The notes beneath the pieces were generated by a model. It did not search any database and was not told where the DNA came from. It saw only the letters and a list, made by a program, of their open reading frames with translations. The translations under genes were made by a program, and so were the position numbers. From Larix kaempferi (lineage: Eukaryota > Streptophyta > Pinopsida > Pinales > Pinaceae), in the NCBI GenBank assembly GCA_027924585.1, contig BSBM01000260.1, forward strand, positions 15,451,001-15,515,000: 64,000 nucleotides of DNA. The letters are read 5' to 3'. Shown here one piece after another: positions 12,039-22,634 of this stretch (position 1 is the first letter of the stretch; each line of letters begins with the position of its first letter).

Positions 12039-12854
12039 CTAACCCGGTCCCTTCTTCCTCTTCTTGTTTGGACACTGAGATGCATAGTGCCCAAATGCCT
12101 GACAACAGTAGCACTTGATTTTACTCAAGTCCTTCTTCTGCCCACCCTGTGGATGCTGCTGCTGCCCCTTGGCCCCATTCTTCTTGGGACCCTCCTTCTT
12201 CTTCCCTTTGGCTGTCAAAGCCACGTTCTCCTCATCTGCTCCACCACTTGATGTACTGCCCTGTACGAGACCCCTCCTGGTCTCCTCCTGCACAAAGTCA
12301 TCCCACAACCTCTCCCATGATGGAAGGTTCTCCCTGCCCACAATGGCCTGCACAAATGCACTCCAGGGCCTTGAAGCCCCATTCACTGCTGTGCGTACTA
12401 GCTCTGTAGGGGATACTACTTCACCAACCGCTGCCAGTTCATCCCGAACTGCAGAGATCCTAGTGAGATAAGCTGTGACTCCCTCTCCTCCAGTCATCCT
12501 GATACTCTTGAGCTTCTCCTTGAGAACCATCTTCCTGTTCTCGTTGGAGCTCTCATACAAGCTGATCAAGGCACTCCACATCTCATGTGCCTTGGTCTTC
12601 CCGGAAATGTGAGGGATGATGTGGTCTTTTACTGCATCTAGTATGATTCTCCTAGCCTTACAGTCTTTCTTGTTGAAGGTTGAAAGAGCTGTAGCATCCG
12701 AGCCATCTGGAATGGTAATGGGGTTTGTGGTGGTGTTCCTCACCACCTCTACCCATAACTCGTTCTCCTCCAAAAGAAACAAAATTCTGGCCTTCCAAGG
12801 CACAAAATTTTCTGTCCCATTCAACCTGTCTTCAATCCTCAAACCTGTAGCCAT
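12039..12854 (-). CDS. gag: C3 gag polyprotein (271 aa to an in-frame TAG)
   Basis: Copia gag: it builds the virus-like particle and binds the element RNA. It starts MATGLRIEDRLNG, has the gag core (WKARILFLLEENELW ... LYESSNENRKMVLKEKL) at about residues 20-190, a basic stretch, and one zinc knuckle CYCCQAFGHYASQC at about residues 248-261. The frame stops at TAG (12039-12041) and then continues in the same frame into protease. Copia elements usually have one continuous gag-pol, so this stop is either a mutation or a readthrough site. The base context after it is CAG ACA, not the classic CAR YYA readthrough context. Confidence 0.9.
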   Translation of the reverse strand: MATGLRIEDRLNGTENFVPWKARILFLLEENELWVEVVRNTTTNPITIPDGSDATALSTFNKKDCKARRIILDAVKDHIIPHISGKTKAHEMWSALISLYESSNENRKMVLKEKLKSIRMTGGEGVTAYLTRISAVRDELAAVGEVVSPTELVRTAVNGASRPWSAFVQAIVGRENLPSWERLWDDFVQEETRRGLVQGSTSSGGADEENVALTAKGKKKEGPKKNGAKGQQQHPQGGQKKDLSKIKCYCCQAFGHYASQCPNKKRKKGPG

Positions 12855-12969
12855 CTGAAAATCAAACCAATAGAACGTTGCCCACTAACAGAAGGAAAGA
12901 ATACTGAACTTTCTGAGATCTGCAATTTTTATGTGTGTCTGCAAATCAATTTGTTTTTCTGCCCCCTGC

Positions 12970-12981
12970 GCTCTGATACCA
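12970..12981 (-). other. C3 primer binding site (tRNA-iMet)
   Basis: On the minus strand, TGGTATCAGAGC directly follows the LTR end, an exact match to the common plant Copia primer site. Confidence 0.95.
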
Positions 12982-14182
12982 TGAAGAATTTCTGCCTTTC
13001 AACTGTCTGCTGGTTTATGTCAGTTTTTGGTGGTTTTCACCTACAGCCGGTTTTGCATTGGCTGTAGGTTACTTATGACAAAATGACTTGAACAATAAAC
13101 ACACAGCAAAAAGCATTTAACAGGCTACAAACAAATAACAATCACACACAATAATGTACTCAGTGATTTTTTGGCCAAATCGAGCCCTGGAAAAACCCCC
13201 ACGGGGAAAACCAGTTGAGAGAGAGAGAGAGTTTCTTATTGCTTCATATATCTTCAGTACATAAAATCATAGTAGAAATATTTTACTTATCTCTACAGTG
13301 AAATATCACCCAGCAGATTTCTCGAATACTGTGCCAAAATCAGCAGCCCTGCTGTGCTGAAAGTGCCTCGAAAAATGTGTAGAAAATACAGTCCCTGAAC
13401 TGTACAGAACACTTAGAAAAACTGTGCTTCAGCAGTCTCAAAACTGAGCCCCAACAATATTTCAGACAGAGTGCAGCACCTTGAGTCTATGCTCACTTAA
13501 CTCTTCAAACTCAATGCTGAAACCCTCGAAGAGTGTGCCCAGATTTTACCTCGAACTGTGTGCAGAAAGTCACGGTTGATGTGCCCAGATTCTATTGAGA
13601 AATGTGCCCAGAATCTATGGAAACTCGTGCCCAGTTTTATCTAGAACCTCGTGCCCTGTACCTGCTGTACTTTCATCTCTGATTATGTACTGTAGCTACC
13701 TGCTATCTATTTAATAATGCTGGTAATACATGCCAGAAGCATGCCTCGAAGTCAGAGCTAATTCTGGAACCTCATTCCTGTGGAAACTCGTGCCATTGAA
13801 GACAAATGCAACCTCGATATGAATGCAGTGCCCTAGCTCGACCTCCTTCAACTCTCGTGTTCTTTCTTCTCCTCATTCACAACCACAATGATGATTAGGT
13901 TTAGAGCCTCCCTCCTTTTTGTCCAATCCCTAAAATGGAATCTTAATCCAATGGTGGAGATGAAATCAAATCGATGGCTAAGATTAGATGTGAGTAAAAG
14001 TCACATTAATTAAGTCACTTAATTAATTTATTACTCACCCACTTTACTTTAGACAAAAGTGACTTTAAAAACATAAAGTCTCATTAAATGTGATAATTAA
14101 TGTGAGGGTCCCGCTTCCCCCTCTTTAGTGACTTAGGCTAGGAGTCACTAGGGGAACACTTATCAAGGTACAAAAACTAACA
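12982..14182 (-). repeat. 5' LTR of C3
   Basis: This is the 5' copy, because the tRNA-iMet primer site abuts its inner edge. It is 1201 bp with TG...CA ends and is followed on the right by the TSD GTTTA. Confidence 0.97.
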
Positions 14183-15312
14183 GTTTAAACCACGACGATA
14201 CATAGATCCATATAGTCCTAAGTCTAAGTTGTATACTAGACTCACGTTATTTATATAGAACAACATTTTCAAGTTTATATTTTCCAAGGGTAAGCCTTAT
14301 AGTATTTAAATATTAAATTTATGATTCTTGTAACAATTGATAGGATGACTATAGTCATAAGTGGCATAGTTCTCATTCACATGTAATTCATACTTTAAAT
14401 TGATACTCTTCACAAGCCTTATAATCTTATAAGTTATCACATCTAGCTCATAGTATTACGTCTAGTATAGACCATACTTGAGAAGACTTTATTATTATCA
14501 TGGCAATTTGGTTGCACTAATATAAATTCTATTATCACAACTATAGATAGTCTGTATGGTAGACATATCAGTGAACTCATTGATAACTGATTATCTATTA
14601 GTTAACTAAATGATTAGGTTTATTCTCTCATTTCAAACATTTTAATGATTTCTGTGATACATTGTTACTTTAGCAATGGGAAGATAAAGACGACGACAAG
14701 GCCAGCTATAACCACGACTAGAATTACGACAATAAAACCATCAGCAGGACGACATACATAGAAGACTCTGTTTTTAAACATTATGGAGTTATAAGACATA
14801 CATTTGAAAAACAATAATTATAGCTATGAAATCCTTACCTGTACATTTTTGATGAGTCGCAACAGAATTTATAACATTTTATTTTAATTATGACGTTGAA
14901 ACTGAACTATACACGTACTTCGCTCTTACCTGTCGTCTGCACATAGGACATTCAATATGCTTTAGCGTTGCAGCTAAGTAAGCTCCAGGGTACCTCGTAG
15001 GACACCCTTATGCAGCAAAGTCAAACTGTCAGTATCTTTGCAAAAGAAAATTATCGCATTATATTCCGATCGTTTAGTACATTGGTTATCATAATCATAA
15101 TTACTCATTGGTTATCATAATCATAATTACTAATTATGTATTAAACTGTCATTATCATCTTGCTACTAAAACAGAAATTAAAGCATGTTCAGTACTAACA
15201 AATTTACAATTAATGTTGTCGTAATCTCAATTATTATTTCCAAAATGATTATTATCTTAATTAATGCTGTTATCAAAAATTTTAAACTTTTATGAAAATT
15301 CGGGATGTTACA
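14183..15312. other. Non-coding right arm of the TG...CA element
   Basis: The TSD GTTTA is followed by 1.1 kb of A/T-rich sequence. I see no gene or conserved coding motif. It ends with the terminus GGGATGTTACA. Confidence 0.55.
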
Positions 15313-17030
15313 CTTCCATTATCCCAAAATAGAACAACATGAGGAAAGAGCGGCCTCTCTTTCTCTGAGAAAATTTCCACTTTCCAACAAACTATTTCAA
15401 GAAAAGTTCCTAGGAAATTGATTTTTAATGTGCCGATATATACTTTCCCCACCCCTAAAAAAGAACAGCTGGAGAAAGGTACGAACGCTCTTTCTCCTCA
15501 CCATATTATTTCAAAACCCCAAAATAGAACAACTTGAAGAAAGAGCAGTCGCTCTTTATCTGAGAATATTTCCACTTGCCAACAAAGTGTGCGAAGCAAT
15601 GTTCCTATGAAATTTGTGTTTAGAGTGCTGATATCTACTTTCCCCACTCCTTAAAAAATACTTGGAGGAAGGAGCGGACGCTCTTTCTCCTCAACATCTA
15701 CTTCCAACAACCCAAAATAGAATAACTTGAGGAAAGAGTGGCTGCTCTTTCTCTGAGAAAATTTCCACTTTTAAGCAAACTGTTTAAGGGAAAATTCCGA
15801 CGAAATTTGTGCTTAAGGTGCCGATATCTGCTTTCCCTAACCCTTAAAAAGAGTTCCTGGATAAATGAGCGGATCCTCTTTATCCTCAGCATATACTTTC
15901 AACTCCCCAAAATAACGCAACTTGAGGAAAGAGCGGTCGCTCTTTCTCTGAAAACATTTCCACTTGCCAGAAAACTATTTGAAACAAAGTTCGTATGCAA
16001 ATTGTGTTTAAATTGTCGATGTATAATTTTCCCACTTTTAAAAAAGAACCCCTGAGGGAAGGAGCATACGCTCTTTCTCCTCAACATCTACTTCCAACAC
16101 CCCAACTTAAAACAATTTGATGAAAAAGCATTCTCTCTTTCTCTAAGAAAATTTCCGCTCGCCAACAAACTCTTTGAAGCAAAATTACTATGAATTTTGT
16201 TGTTAAAATGCTGTTATCTACATTCCCCACTCCAAAATAGAACCCCTGGAGGAAGGAGTGGATACTCTTTCTCCTTGGTATCTATTTTCAACAAACCAAA
16301 ATAGCCGATATTGAGGAAAGAGTGATTGCCTCTTGCTCTGAGAACATTTCCACTTGCAGGCAAACTGTTTAAAGCAAAGTTTCTATCAAATTTTTTATTA
16401 AGGTACTATCTACTTTCCTCACCCCTTAAAAATAAACCCTGGAGGAAGGAGCAGATGCTCTTTCTCCCCAACATATACTTCCATTAGCAAAAAATATAAC
16501 AACATGGGGAAATATCGACCTCTCTTTATTTGAGAAAATTTCCACTTTCCAGCAAATTGTTCCAAGCAAAGTTCCTATGAAATTGATGTTTAATGTGCCG
16601 ATGTCTACTTTCCCAAACCTAAAAAATAACTCCTGGAGAAAGGAACGAACGTTCTTTCTCCTCACTAGATTCTTTCAAAACCAAAAAATAGAACAAATTG
16701 AAGAAAGAGCGGTCGATCTTTCTCTAAAAATATTTCCACTTGCCAGCAAAATGTGAGAAGCAATGTTCCTATGAAATTTGTGTTTAGAGTGCCGATATCT
16801 ACTTTCCCCACTCCTAAAAAAATCATTGGAGGAAGGAGCAGACGCTCTTTCTCCTTAGAATCTACGATGCTCTTTCTCCTTAGCATCTACTTCCAACACC
16901 CCAAAATAGAACAACCCGAGGAAAGAGCGACCTCTCTTTCTCTGACAAAATTTAGACTTGCCAACAAACTCTTTGAAGCAAAATTTCTATAAATTTTGTT
17001 GTTAAAATGTCAATATCTAGTTTCCCAGGG
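15313..17030. repeat. Tandem satellite, ~194-bp unit, about 8.5 copies
   Basis: The GGAGC-centred block recurs near 15671, 15866, 16061, 16255, 16448 and 16640, about every 194 bp. Each unit holds two palindromic blocks. The best preserved, at 15927-15946, has 9-nt arms GAAAGAGCG / CGCTCTTTC around 2 nt. The spacer between the blocks is about 65 bp, and the long spacer of about 128 bp contains GAAAATTTCCACTTGCCAGCAAAC-like sequence. A partial duplication of one block occurs at 16860-16885. Several open frames on both strands are by-products of the repeat. Confidence 0.92.
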
Positions 17031-19035
17031 TGACACATGGAACGCTCATATTGTGACAGGTGGCATATTTGATTTTTAAAATTAGTTTAAAGATTGTGTA
17101 AACGAATATTAAGGATATTAATGGTACCATTTCAATATAAACATATGGATTTAAGTTATATAAATTTCTGGAATAGGTATCAGGGATCAAGTTTGAAGGG
17201 ATGAACTTAATTTCAGGTTGAAGGTTATATATTCATACCACCCTTATAGAATGAAGGGCTTTAATTAAAAAAATCACACTTCAATTGACAATAATAAATT
17301 AACTCAATGTTTCATTAAAAAAATTGCTATATAAAATATTACTAGATATGAGTAATACATTACATATTTCCCTGCATACACTTAAAGAAAGTGAGGTCTA
17401 ACAATGCCATGCCACCCAGCTTAATAAGGAACATCTAACAAACCGTTCAACTGAAATGGATCCTATGGACAACTATATATCCCTTGTTGATATAACTACA
17501 ACTCCATTTAGATAACCCTTATTATTTTGGTCTGTTAGATGTTTTATGACTGGAATATCAGAAGTACTAATGTTTGGGTCATGTCCTGTAGTTTAGATTA
17601 TATGATGTTATGTAAGGAGTATTGGTATGGACTCAACAATATGTGTAATTTTGGTTTATTGTTCTGGTTAGACAATATTATGATAAATCTCATGTTTAAG
17701 GTTAAATTTCTGAGCTACATGGCTTAGTCTTAAATTTTATGTAAAAGATGTTCATCATGTTTATAAAAAAATTAATATATAAATCAGTAAAAAAAAATTA
17801 ATATATAAATTAGTCATGGTCCTGTATATAAAGTTGTAGCGAAAATAATAATTAAACCCATCTCATAGATTCGTTTATATAAGAGTTCAATAGCCTGGAA
17901 CCTGCGTGGACTTTGGAGTAAACCGAGCCTAGAATGGGAACTGGAGTGTGGCAACGTGCGACTGGAGTGTGGAAGCGTGCGACTGGAGTTTGGACCGAGC
18001 ATGTAACCTGTGTAGGGCTTGAGTTGCGTCGAACGTATATGGGACCAATCGTAAAATAGAGCCCGCTGCGTGGAACTGTTACCCGAGCTTTGACTGCCGC
18101 ACCAGATATTTCTTGCTGTTGTAGGGGAACTGGAACCCAAACCCTCAAAAATTATATCTCGTAACTACTGCCCGAAACTACTACGAATATTTTGGCGGTC
18201 AGGTAAATACAATGGTGGCTAAACAATGCCTGCGAAAACTTGATGCATCAAATGAAGTAATTTAAGACAAAATTCACCTTTATTACACGCTGCCGCAAGG
18301 AAAAAACGGGATCATAATGGTTAATGAAATGTCTTGTAAAAATTTATAATAAATCAATGGTTTAGATTCGAGGAGGGTTGAGGTCTGTGGCAGATAGGGA
18401 ATCCGCTAGGAAAAGGTGCATGTTCTATAACGTTGGAAAATTTGGTGAAACGACCTTTGGTACTTGTTAAAGTTAGAAAGAAATCTACGGTGGATGAGCG
18501 GCAGAATAAAAGATCGATGGTTGATGTTGATTTCGCACTTTCAACTAGCACGGAGAATGAAAAGGGTAAGCAGTAGCGGAATTTTTACTGCTTACCACAT
18601 GTCGAGTCGAGGATTGTTCCGTTGAATGAAAAGTTGTAATGGAAAACCACTTCCAGTGATCCCGAAACCACCTACACGAGATATTATAAATGGAAAAGGG
18701 GTCACGGGGAATATTTGTCACTTTGCGCCCTATTCCTCACACAACATATCCCATTTTTTTATAAAATGGCAACCCCTTAGATTTAATTTTGATAAACAAA
18801 TTTTGGTTCTTTGCTTCGAATTGTTTATATTATTGAGTGATTTCATTTGATTAGCCTCATTTTTAATATGATTTGACCAAGATTCCTACTTGATTTTCAA
18901 ATCTCGACTTATCTTTTCCTTTAAAAAAAATTTAAAAATTTCTCAATCGGAATCATAAATGTTGATTTTCTTTGCTAAATTTTATGACTCCGACTTCCTG
19001 ATGCTGACTGCAGAAGTCAGGAATCGGGAAAAAAT
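17031..19035. other. Unassigned intergenic or X-related sequence
   Basis: No gene recognised. A 22-bp unit (CTGGAGTGTGGAAGCGTGCGA) is repeated about three times at 17941-17996. From about 18340 the sequence has CGATGGTTGATG-type and CGGAA..CCACTT-type phrases that also recur ahead of the U3 frame in the G1 LTRs (22130-22430 and 44400-45070). This suggests it is the 5' portion of the older giant-LTR-like sequence X, but the start of X was not found. Confidence 0.4.
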
Positions 19036-19075
19036 TGATCACTTTATTTTGAAAATATAGTATACCGACTCTGCC
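19036..19075 (+). repeat. Left copy of a ~42-bp direct repeat
   Basis: The GATCACTTTATTTTGAAAATATAG...CGACTCTGCC sequence recurs in the same orientation at about 20632-20676 with few changes. The two copies bracket the inverted-repeat element and the extra fragment next to it. The repeat is too long to be an ordinary transposase TSD. Confidence 0.75.
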
Positions 19076-20343
19076 ATTCACCATTAGCACCGTCAGGATA
19101 ACCTCCATTTCAAAATTTCATCCTATAAACCATCGTCATGTCAGCATACAATCCTTTCTCAAGGCATCGATTGGAGTGATATATGTACAATTACTACATT
19201 AAAATATACAGTCGCTATATATGATATCTATGACCACCATCCCGCCATACTGTGATAATTACCATTCCCCATTTGTCTCTCCAGCCTAAATATATAGAGT
19301 TTATAGACGGTTACATAACGACCAGTCTATTCACTAACCGATGTGACTAACTGACTCAACATGTGGTGGTCAACACGATGGTTCGACATGTTCTCCGAAG
19401 TGGTTGAACGAAGGACCTAGTCGGGAGGCCGACCTAGGCTCCTCCAACATATCCCCCACAAACAAGATCTTTGTTCGTCCCAAAGAAATCATAAAATAAA
19501 TGGAGCTGGATAAACAGATGAACTTCACCGTGGCTTTTCTTGTAACTAAGTGTAGACAATTGATGACTTTGAGCTGGTACCAGTTACTATCATGGATGGA
19601 AATGGGTCGTCAAGTCTGGGAGCGTGTCCATGCTGGTAGAAGAATTTGACAACATGGTCTGGTACCAAAAAAATTTGGACGACTGCTGCAAGACTAACGT
19701 TGACAACAGTGGCAGTTCATGTTGTTTTAGAGAAGGAGGTGTCCAATAAAATAGGTACATGGACCGGTAATCTTCTCACATCCATTCCAACTTGTACACC
19801 AATCAGTTAGTGAAAGAAGAATGACAAAAACGTGATTGGTGGAAATGAACATAATGACAAATCCTGGTCTTGGGGCTTCAAGAGTGCTCGAAATTCCCAT
19901 ATATCATGGTGTGGTGAGGATTTTTCAGGGAAATGATGTCGAAATGCTCATATATCACGAAGAGAAATGGGGAGCGACCATAAGACTCAAGTATTTTTGA
20001 TAAAACAACAAAGGAAAGGGAACAAAGGATGTAAAGAAGAGTGCCATGTCTTCCCGAAGATTTCATTTTACTGCGATATGGGGTATGGTTTAGCCTATAT
20101 ATAGTGAGTGGCTAGTGAATTGGTGAATTGATTTTGATGTGATGGATGGGGAACGATAATTATCACCGTATGGCGGGATGGTGGTCATAGATATCATCTG
20201 TAGCGACTGTAGATTTTGCTGGAGTAATTGTACATGTATCACTCCAATCGATGCCCTGAGAAAGGATTGTATGCTGACATGGCGATGGTTTAATACGATA
20301 AAATTATGAAACGACAGTTATCCTGATGGTGCTAATGGTGAAT
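19076..20343. mobile_element. DNA element with ~200-bp terminal inverted repeats
   Basis: 19076-19273 is the reverse complement of about 20145-20343 over roughly 198 bp at high identity. Shared landmarks are CACCATTAGCACC, CATGTCAGCATACAATCCTTTCTC, ATCGATTGGAGTGAT and CCCGCCATAC. The ~870-bp interior has no transposase frame. Long inverted repeats and a non-coding middle resemble non-autonomous Mutator-like elements. No clean 8-11-bp TSD was found at the outer ends, so the superfamily is not settled. Confidence 0.75.
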
Positions 20344-20474
20344 GATGGCTTGTATCACTTGTGTGAGGAAAATAATCTCACCATGCTTTAGTCAACATTA
20401 TGTCTTGTCACAAACAGATGATAGTGATGATGATGATTCAGTCGACATATTGTCGGTAGGATTTGTGTTTGTTC

Positions 20475-20631
20475 GGTCAAGCATTTCTTTAGCATGTTGT
20501 GTCGATTGTATGGATTACCAAATTGTGTATTTTTCAAAGCAGAGTGGGCACCTCTTATGCATCATATTCTCAACACCCGTGAATCTTTTAATTGGGCACA
20601 GATACTATCTGTGGTAATGAGGGAAACTATT
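20475..20631 (+). pseudogene. Duplicated fragment of the X open frame
   Basis: The sequence matches 49700-49860 (CATGTTGTGTCGA, GATTACCAAATTGTGTATTT, GGTAATGAGGGAAAC) in the same orientation with scattered changes and small gaps. It lies between the inverted-repeat element and the right copy of the flanking direct repeat, about 400 bp before the start of the X frame itself. It therefore looks like a transposed or recombined piece of X. Confidence 0.75.
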
Positions 20632-20676
20632 GATCAATTTATTTTAAAAATATAGTATCCCGACTCCGCCATTCCG
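20632..20676 (+). repeat. Right copy of the ~42-bp direct repeat
   Basis: Partner of 19036-19075 in direct orientation. It marks the end of the ~1.55-kb segment that contains the inverted-repeat element and the duplicated X fragment. Confidence 0.75.
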
Positions 20677-20911
20677 ATCCTGACTTTCCAAATTCGATTT
20701 CTTTTGGAAAAAGTCCGCTTTAATATTGAGCATCCAATCTTGTCAAATTAACGGTCACGTTTTAATTTTGTTGAAAGTGCGAATTTTTGAAAATAAAATT
20801 ATTTGATTTAAGTTTTTCTTTTACTTTTTACTCTAATATGTTACCTAGTCCCGCGTTTTACCATAAGAATTTCTCAACTTCTGGTTTTCACTACTCTACA
20901 AATTCTCGCGG

Positions 20912-21018
20912 GTAAGTATTTTTTCAAATCTTTGACTAGTTCTGTGATTTCAAAATTTATTTGAGAAATTTTCTGAAACTTAAAATCTTTTTTTATATAT
21001 TGTACTTAGAAAATTCAG
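20912..21018 (+). other. Possible 5'-UTR intron of the X frame
   Basis: A strong plant donor (GCGG|GTAAGT at 20912) is followed by T-rich sequence and two acceptor-like AGs (21009 and 21018) just ahead of the ATG at 21031. If used, it would leave a short spliced leader. Sequence-only prediction. Confidence 0.35.
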
Positions 21019-21030
21019 TTGATTTCAATT

Positions 21031-21251
21031 ATGTCAAGAAATACTAGGTCCAATTAAGTTTTGGATGAAATGATGATGAAATACCCAACCGCCAGAATCT
21101 TTTCTGATACTAAAGGGAGGGTTTTCGATACCTATTGCCTCGACTTGTCAAGAATTTATTCCTAATTTGATAATGACGATTTTTCTAAAATTCAACATGA
21201 CCAACAAGCATACCAGAACATTAGTAAGTCTCAAATCTATGACATTGCAGT
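21031..21251 (+). pseudogene. X open frame, N-terminal part (split by G1)
   Basis: An ATG followed by about 73 codons in one frame (MSRNTRSN ... DIAV) with two in-frame stops. It is cut off at 21251 where the G1 LTR starts with TGTTAG. The frame is taken up again after the other end of G1 near 49396. I do not recognise the protein family; the downstream part shows what kind of protein it was. Confidence 0.6.
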
Positions 21252-22461
21252 TGTTAGCACTGGTATTTTTGAAGGCATGAATGAGGTAATGGAAAATGAA
21301 AAGTTTGTGGTTGATGTAATCCAAGGTTCTGTAGGAGAAGGCACCCAACCCTTTAAAAAATATATACCACATGACCACTGGATGGGGCTAAAAGAGAATA
21401 GAAAATTCCATGAAATAGCTTGGGAAATCATGAAACAAGTAATCAATGGCCAAGATCAGGACGGAGACAGGATTGACGATGGCAAAGTTGTTCTGAAACG
21501 ACCACAAGAGAAGAGTTAGAGGAGTGGAGGGTTCAACGGCCTAGATTTTGTTGCCAGAGAACAACAACAGAGGTTTATTTTCGCTACAAGTGGAGCGCGA
21601 TGGTTAAGGATGAGGCCCCACTAGAGAATAAAAAGGAGTTAAAAGGTCTACAACTCGCGTGGTTGATCGACCGTTGATATTCAAATCAATGGTCCAGGAG
21701 AGATTCCTCAATGAAAAGATGCGTGGAGGAATGACAATGTGGGTGGTTGTGGAATTACAAACTGCCATCCACGTGTCGATTCCTCGTGATTCCGCAGATT
21801 GAAAAAGAGGTATGGAAAACCGCTTGGAGGCCCAGCGGAATTGCTTTTCAAAAGGTAAAGGGAATACAGAGGAAATATACGGCTAAGATTGAAGCCAGAA
21901 GCGGATCCGACGGTCGAGAAGGTTGGTTGAAGCATGGCAAAGGTAAAAAGAAGTCCAACGGTTTGGGTTTCGCTAAGGAAAATCAATGCTGGAGAAGGGC
22001 TCCCCGCTGGGGAAGGAACGCGATAGATAGCGGAGGACTGGACAGAAAGGGGAAATAAGGCGAGTCTAAAAAGCAAGCAAATTTCACCGTTGATCAAGCA
22101 GCATAAGATAGATCAATGATGCGTGGAGATTTCCGCATTGCGGAGGTGCGCGACGGATTGAAGGAGGAGGCGGTTGCAGAATCCAAAATCGCTAGACACG
22201 TGGCAAGATCTCAGCATTCTGCAATTTGAAAAAGTGGTAATGGAACCCGCCCAAGTGCCATGCGAAACCACCTGCAATGGTTGTAGTTCCAAAATGAATG
22301 GTTGAGATTGATGCAGGATTAGATATGATGACAGATGATGGTTACCTAAGGATGATGGTGGAAGGGTCGTAGATTTGACGGTCCAGGTTACAACACAGAA
22401 GATCGACGGTTGAGGTGAATGTCCACCGGAGGAGAAGCAAGGAAAATAGCAGTGGTCGGGT

Positions 22462-22484
22462 TATAAAAAGCGAAAAGTCACGTG
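22462..22484 (+). promoter_or_regulatory. Second promoter in U3: TATA box plus G-box
   Basis: GGTTATAAAAAGCG (TATA at 22462) is followed by CACGTG at 22479-22484, then TGACGTT. The TATA is 173 bp before the ATG of the U3 frame. The 3' LTR keeps the same TATA and G-box at exactly the same distance. This suggests a dedicated promoter for the U3 gene, separate from the LTR promoter at 26015. Confidence 0.6.
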
Positions 22485-22634
22485 AAAGCTGACGTTAGTT
22501 CTCTAAGCGTTAGCGTCAAAAGATTCTGGACAAGTGTGCAACGAAGAAAGTGACAGTAGATACCAGGTTGCCGACTGTCAGTATCAGGTAGGTCCCCAAA
22601 CTTGTGCATTCATTAGAAAAGGGCTATTTTTATA

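Larger units (their letters stand above)
7412..14182 (-). mobile_element. Complete Copia element C3 (TSD GTTTA)
   Basis: Two 1201-bp LTRs (7412-8612 and 12982-14182) flank a minus-strand gag-pol. The TSD GTTTA is present at 7407-7411 and 14183-14187. A primer binding site and polypurine tract are in the correct places. By hand alignment the LTRs differ at about 20 positions (under 2%). The element is structurally complete, but its coding region has three in-frame stops and an altered reverse transcriptase box, so it cannot be autonomous as it stands. It is nested in the 3978-15312 element. Confidence 0.97.
3978..15312. mobile_element. TG...CA element inserted in the satellite (TSD CTTCC)
   Basis: Starts TGTCACCTACCC and ends GGGATGTTACA. 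It is flanked by CTTCC at 3973-3977 and 15313-15317, and the satellite unit continues across the two sides. With the nested Copia C3 and its TSD removed, about 4.56 kb remains. I see no gag, pol, primer binding site or second LTR copy in it. The TG/CA ends plus a 5-bp TSD point to a very long solo LTR or a large non-coding LTR derivative. Orientation is unresolved. A 26-bp direct repeat (TTGGTTATCATAATCATAATTACT-like) occurs twice at 15082-15135. Confidence 0.7.

Noticed and set aside
12115-12471. 118-codon plus-strand frame opposite C3 gag
   Set aside because: It is the antisense shadow of the gag coding sequence. Antisense ORFs exist in some retroelements, but nothing here supports one.
8607-12854. 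TAG recoding as a sense codon across C3
   Set aside because: C5 and other frames in the window use TAG as stop or avoid it; three TAGs plus a lost RT catalytic residue fit ordinary decay.
15428-16992. Multiple open frames in the satellite on both strands
   Set aside because: They recur with the repeat period and show no codon bias or domain.
20342-20617. 91-codon frame with an aspartate-rich run
   Set aside because: It reads a different frame from the homologous X segment (49700-49860), so it is a shadow of a fragment, not a gene.
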